Origin: Sporocytophaga sp.
GTDB taxonomy: Bacteria > Bacteroidota > Bacteroidia > Cytophagales > Cytophagaceae
Length of the DNA: 64,000 nucleotides
Reading direction: 5' to 3'
NCBI RefSeq assembly: GCF_017745095.1
Contig: NZ_JAGHZZ010000005.1
Location: forward strand, 178,245-242,244
Made by a program: the position numbers and the translations under genes. A model generated the notes under the pieces. The model did not search any database and was not told the origin of the DNA. It saw only the letters and a list, made by a program, of their open reading frames with translations. Shown piece after piece: positions 61,044-64,000 of the stretch; within the stretch, counting starts at the first letter, position 1; each line of letters begins with the position of its first letter.

Positions 61044-61628
61044 ATCCACATATTGTCGAATGTCTGTGGGTATCATACCTCCGTCAATCGCAGCTTTGAT
61101 TCCTGCATCCCCATCTTCAAATACCTGACAGTATTGAGGCTCAATGCCAATCAGTGATGCACATTGTAAAAAAGTATCAGGTGCGGGCTTGGGGTTTATA
61201 ACATCATCACATGTTACGATGTGTTCAAATTTGTCCAGTATTCCTGCTGCTTTCAAAGTCATCTCAGCAATCTCACGTGTAGCTCCTGTTCCTAGTGCGA
61301 TAGGAAGCTTGCCTTCATATTTAAGAACTATATCATAAACTGGTTGAAGTGGTTTGACCTCATGAACCAGTTCGAGGTATAGATTTTCCTTTTTAAGGCC
61401 AATTTCGCGACCATTAAAATTAAGACCCAGATGTTTAACTAAAAGCTCAAAAACTGTGAGTGTGGGAACCCCTGCATAAGCTTTAAAGAAATCTAAAGGA
61501 AAATCAAAGCCATATTCATTACAAGCGATCTGACTAGCTTTATAATGAAGAGACATGGTATCTACAAGGGTACCATCTATGTCAAATATCAAACCTTTAG
61601 TATTAGGGGAAATCGGAATCTCAATCAT
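61026..61628 (-). CDS. HAD-family hydrolase, beta-phosphoglucomutase/YqaB type
   Basis: 200-residue HAD phosphatase with an alpha cap domain. Motif I is GLIFDIDGTLVDTMSLHY with the nucleophile Asp. The cap follows, then LGTGATREIAEM (motif II), the Lys in INPKPAPDTF, and motif IV CQVFEDGDAGIKAAIDGG, where Gly-Asp replaces the usual Ser-xx-Gly. It resembles the fructose-1-phosphate/6-phosphogluconate phosphatase branch. It probably removes phosphate from small sugars. Substrate is unknown. Convergent with oxyR. Confidence 0.85.
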   Translation of the reverse strand: MIEIPISPNTKGLIFDIDGTLVDTMSLHYKASQIACNEYGFDFPLDFFKAYAGVPTLTVFELLVKHLGLNFNGREIGLKKENLYLELVHEVKPLQPVYDIVLKYEGKLPIALGTGATREIAEMTLKAAGILDKFEHIVTCDDVINPKPAPDTFLQCASLIGIEPQYCQVFEDGDAGIKAAIDGGMIPTDIRQYVDVNIQL

Positions 61629-62058
61629 GATTATAATTTAAAAAGCAAACATAAAGTAAGTAGGAGAAAATTCTATGAAAACAACCGTAATTAATAAAAG
61701 CTTAGTGACAAGTATTGCATTAAAACTCGTTCAATTTTTATGTTAAAAGAATCAAACCGACTTTTCGTTTTTATTACATTCAGATAATGGCATGAGCATA
61801 ATAGTGATTTTGAACCTTTAAATAATATTTCTTACACCTTTTAATAGCCCAAACCTTGTAATTCAGGAATTTTGTAAAGATTTAACTTTTTATAAACCAA
61901 CAGAGTTTTGTTAATCTGACCTGATCGGGATTTTCGTTGTCGGAATTTTATATAAGTTGCAAAATAGCGATTTACAGAAAAGTTTAAATATTGTCTTTGT
62001 GAAATAGATCCACTTATATTCTCAGGTAATCTACTTTCCCTTATGATGAATTTATTCC
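61629..62058. other. Intergenic region, nothing recognised
   Basis: 430 bp between divergent genes, presumably both promoters. Only short, unremarkable ORFs (under 20 codons) are seen, and no operator or RNA motif. Confidence 0.4.
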
Positions 62059-63162
62059 ATGAATTTGTTTTCTTTGCAAAAATCTTTTGGACCTAAAGAA
62101 CTTATGAGCCAGTACCATCAACTAAAAGTTAAGGAAATAATAAAAGAAACATCAGACACTATCACTGTAGTCTTCGAAAACGGATCAATACCAATATCCT
62201 ATAAGTCTGGTCAGTTTTTAACATTAATAGTTCCTGTAAAAGGTGACAAATTGCGCCGATCATATTCACTTTGCTCTTCTCCTTATACTGACAGTGAGTT
62301 AGCGGTTACTGTAAAGAGAATTGCAAATGGTGTAGTATCCAATTACCTTCCGGATAATTTAAAACAAGGTGATACACTGGAAGTAATGGAGCCGGCGGGA
62401 ACGTTTAATTTCACTCCAGATCCTTCGAGGGCTGCAGATATCGTTCTTATTGGAGCAGGAAGTGGTATAACCCCATTGATTTCCATTGCAAAGTCAGCTC
62501 TTGAAAAAGAGACTAAAAGTAATGTATATCTGATTTATGGTAACAGGAATGAAGCTTCCATTATCTTTAAACAGAAGCTTGAAGCATTGCAATCAGGATT
62601 TAAAGAACGTTTTACGGTAGTACATAGACTTAGTCAACCTCAAGATAAATCATTGCCTGCGGGCAGGTTAAACAGATCTGAAGTAATAAAACTTCTGGAA
62701 ACTTTTAATAAACTCAAGATTGAAAAAGCTGAATATTATGTTTGCGGTCCGGACGGAATGATGCAGGAAGCAATAAGTGCACTTGAACTTTTAAAAGTTT
62801 CAAAAAGCCAGATTAAAAAAGAAAGTTTTCTTCCTGCTGATGCCAATTCATTAAGTAATGGCAAGGTCGTTGCAGACAGCCCGGATTCGCCTCAGGACGT
62901 TACTATCATTTATCAGGGAAGCGAGTATAAAATCACAGTTCCTCCTAATAAATCAATACTTGAGATCGCATTAAAGCAAAATATTGATTTGCCATATTCT
63001 TGTCAGAGTGGTATGTGCACTGCTTGTATGGGTAAGTGTATCAGCGGAAAAGTACATCTTGATGATAGCGACGCACTCTCTGATAAAGAGCTAGAGAAGG
63101 GGTATGTACTGACCTGCGTTGGACACCCTGTAACTCCTAATGTAGTGATTGAAATAGATTAA
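62059..63162 (+). CDS. PaaE-type ferredoxin-NAD(P) reductase with 2Fe-2S domain
   Basis: 367-residue flavo-iron-sulfur reductase. The FAD domain has RRSYSLCSSPYTDSELAVTVKRI and LEVMEPAGTFNF. The NAD(P) domain has VLIGAGSGITPLISI and YYVCGPDGMM. The C-terminal plant-type 2Fe-2S domain has LPYSCQSGMCTACMGKC with the last Cys in VLTCVG. It passes electrons from NAD(P)H to an oxygenase or hydroxylase. PaaE is the reductase of phenylacetyl-CoA epoxidation, but no paaA-D genes are in view, so a general role is likely. ATG 62059 is used; ATG 62104 is a possible alternative. The M3 peptidase gene follows 4 bp later. Confidence 0.9.
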   Translation: MNLFSLQKSFGPKELMSQYHQLKVKEIIKETSDTITVVFENGSIPISYKSGQFLTLIVPVKGDKLRRSYSLCSSPYTDSELAVTVKRIANGVVSNYLPDNLKQGDTLEVMEPAGTFNFTPDPSRAADIVLIGAGSGITPLISIAKSALEKETKSNVYLIYGNRNEASIIFKQKLEALQSGFKERFTVVHRLSQPQDKSLPAGRLNRSEVIKLLETFNKLKIEKAEYYVCGPDGMMQEAISALELLKVSKSQIKKESFLPADANSLSNGKVVADSPDSPQDVTIIYQGSEYKITVPPNKSILEIALKQNIDLPYSCQSGMCTACMGKCISGKVHLDDSDALSDKELEKGYVLTCVGHPVTPNVVIEID

Positions 63163-63166
63163 CGTT

Positions 63167-64000
63167 GTGGAAAGCAAAAGAAAATTTTTAAAGGAGGACT
63201 TTAAAGTAGAAAACTGGAATTCAGTAAAACCTTTTTTTCAAAGATTAGAAGCAAGGAAGATCAATAATGCGCAAGAGCTGAAACAATGGTTTTTGGACAG
63301 AAGCGAATTAGAATCTATACTTTCTGAAGACCTTGCATGGCGATACATAAGAATGACAGGTGATACTGCAAATAGGGAATTTGTTGAACGGTTCAACTTC
63401 TTTATTTCAGAGATACAACCACATGTTGCGCCATATACAAATGCTTTAAATAAGAAAGCTATCGAATGCCCATACATTGGAGAGCTTCAGGAGCAAGGGT
63501 TTGATATTCTAAGGAGAACCCTTAAAAAGGACTTTGAAATTTTCAGGGAGAATAATATTCCACTTTTTACAGAGCTTGATCAAGAGGCTCAACAGTTTGG
63601 TGCAATTTCTGGAGCTATGACGGTTACGATAGAAGGTAAAGAATTGACGCTTCAGCAAGCGTCAGACTTTCTTCAGTCTTCAGATAGAAGTGTAAGAGAA
63701 CATACATACAGGGAAATAGCTTCAAGGAGATTAAAGGATAAAGATAAGCTAGATGGTTTATTAGACAGGTTAATCAAGAAAAGAAACGAGGTTGCTTTAA
63801 ATGCTGATTTTTCCAATTTTCGGGACTATATGTTCCGCTCTATGGGACGCTTTGACTATACGGTGGATGATTGTTATTCATTTCATGAAGCTGTCAAATC
63901 AGAAGTCGTTCCTCTTTTGAATGAACTTGCAACAGAAAGAAAAAATGCCTTGAAAGTAGACCAGTTAAAGCCATGGGATAGCAATATAAATTATCTAGGT
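63167..64000 (+). CDS. M3-family oligoendopeptidase, 3' truncated
   Basis: The frame starts at GTG 63167, 4 bp after the paaE-like stop, and runs to the window end (278 codons). It encodes the N-terminal helical part of an M3 oligoendopeptidase F-like metallopeptidase: VKPFFQRLEARKINNAQELKQWFLDRSELESILSEDLAWRYIRMTGDT, then IPLFTELDQEAQQFGAISGAMTV and NEVALNADFSNFRDYMFRSMGRFDY. The zinc motif HExxH lies beyond the end. GTG is supported because its predicted N-terminus aligns with the family's (RKFLKEDFKVENW). It should cleave short peptides in the cytosol. An AAAGGAGG inside the gene (63191-63198) has no start codon nearby and is probably coincidental. Confidence 0.88.
   Translation, partial: MESKRKFLKEDFKVENWNSVKPFFQRLEARKINNAQELKQWFLDRSELESILSEDLAWRYIRMTGDTANREFVERFNFFISEIQPHVAPYTNALNKKAIECPYIGELQEQGFDILRRTLKKDFEIFRENNIPLFTELDQEAQQFGAISGAMTVTIEGKELTLQQASDFLQSSDRSVREHTYREIASRRLKDKDKLDGLLDRLIKKRNEVALNADFSNFRDYMFRSMGRFDYTVDDCYSFHEAVKSEVVPLLNELATERKNALKVDQLKPWDSNINYLG

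Noticed and set aside
62059-63162. Phenylacetate degradation operon
   Set aside because: Only the PaaE-like reductase is present; the gene is followed by a peptidase gene and no paaABCD genes are in view.
63238-63477. 79-codon frame on the minus strand
   Set aside because: Shadow of the partial M3 oligoendopeptidase, which is read on the + strand through the same bases.
1-64000. tRNA, rRNA, CRISPR, IS elements or prophage
   Set aside because: No cloverleaf, array or transposase was recognised in any spacer, but I could not run a covariance or repeat search.

Overview
The window is a low-GC segment of a Bacteroidota chromosome, most likely from a cellulose-degrading Cytophagales bacterium of the Cytophaga/Sporocytophaga kind; the genus is an inference. 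The reasons are four secreted proteins with C-terminal type IX secretion sorting domains (GH9, M43 protease, GH16, GH5), DUF5686-type outer-membrane proteins with carboxypeptidase-regulatory domains, and promoter elements of the Bacteroidota TTG/TAnnTTTG type. No rRNA, tRNA, CRISPR array, insertion sequence or phage region was recognised. Both ends cut genes: a GH9 cellulase on the left and an M3 oligoendopeptidase on the right.

Layout. 0-13 kb: GH9 cellulase tail, small secreted proteins, a NarK-type transporter, an HxlR regulator facing a metallo-beta-lactamase-fold hydrolase across a palindromic operator, a large SPFH protein, and a yeast-type cytosine deaminase. 13-16 kb: an RsbQ/KAI2-like alpha/beta hydrolase followed by a PAS histidine kinase, probably one sensing module. 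16-30 kb: lipase, methyltransferase, Kef-type antiporter, M43 protease, then a FadR-family regulator with an Fsr-like exporter and repeated operators. 30-35 kb: GH16 and GH5 glycanases. 35-38 kb: an overlapping two-gene unit, described below. 38-47 kb: small membrane proteins, a DUF763 protein ending in a sliding-clamp motif, PgeF, LhgO, a tandem AAA+ ATPase and Dps. 47-56 kb: a co-directional run trmH-sanA-DUF5686-TPR lipoprotein-thrS-infC-rpmI-rplT closed by a strong terminator. 56-64 kb: a response regulator, a heavy-metal lipoprotein, an erythromycin-esterase-like protein, the ahpC-ahpD operon divergent from oxyR, a HAD phosphatase, a PaaE-like reductase and the start of an M3 peptidase.

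The most unusual element is the pair at 35407-38087. The first gene encodes a polytopic membrane protein with two Asp-x3-His...His motifs. Their spacings (+4/+13 and +4/+14) equal those of the CuC and CuD copper sites of the methane/ammonia monooxygenase subunit PmoC/AmoC, as I remember the published ligands. The second gene, overlapping by 4 nt, has the layout of PmoB: a signal peptide that should leave an N-terminal His, an extracytoplasmic domain, two membrane helices, and a second extracytoplasmic region with two His-Leu-His-Pro motifs. The order is C then B, with no A subunit. I propose an uncharacterised copper-protein system related in architecture to the copper membrane monooxygenases. 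The motifs are directly visible; the homology is an inference.

Other notable points are a near-ideal OxyR box overlapping the oxyR start and placed about 63 bp upstream of a predicted ahpC start site, a decaying tandem copy of the ahpD 3' end together with its terminator, a one-base frameshift in a small membrane protein gene, and short genes such as those at 38354-38524 and, less certainly, 11897-12046.
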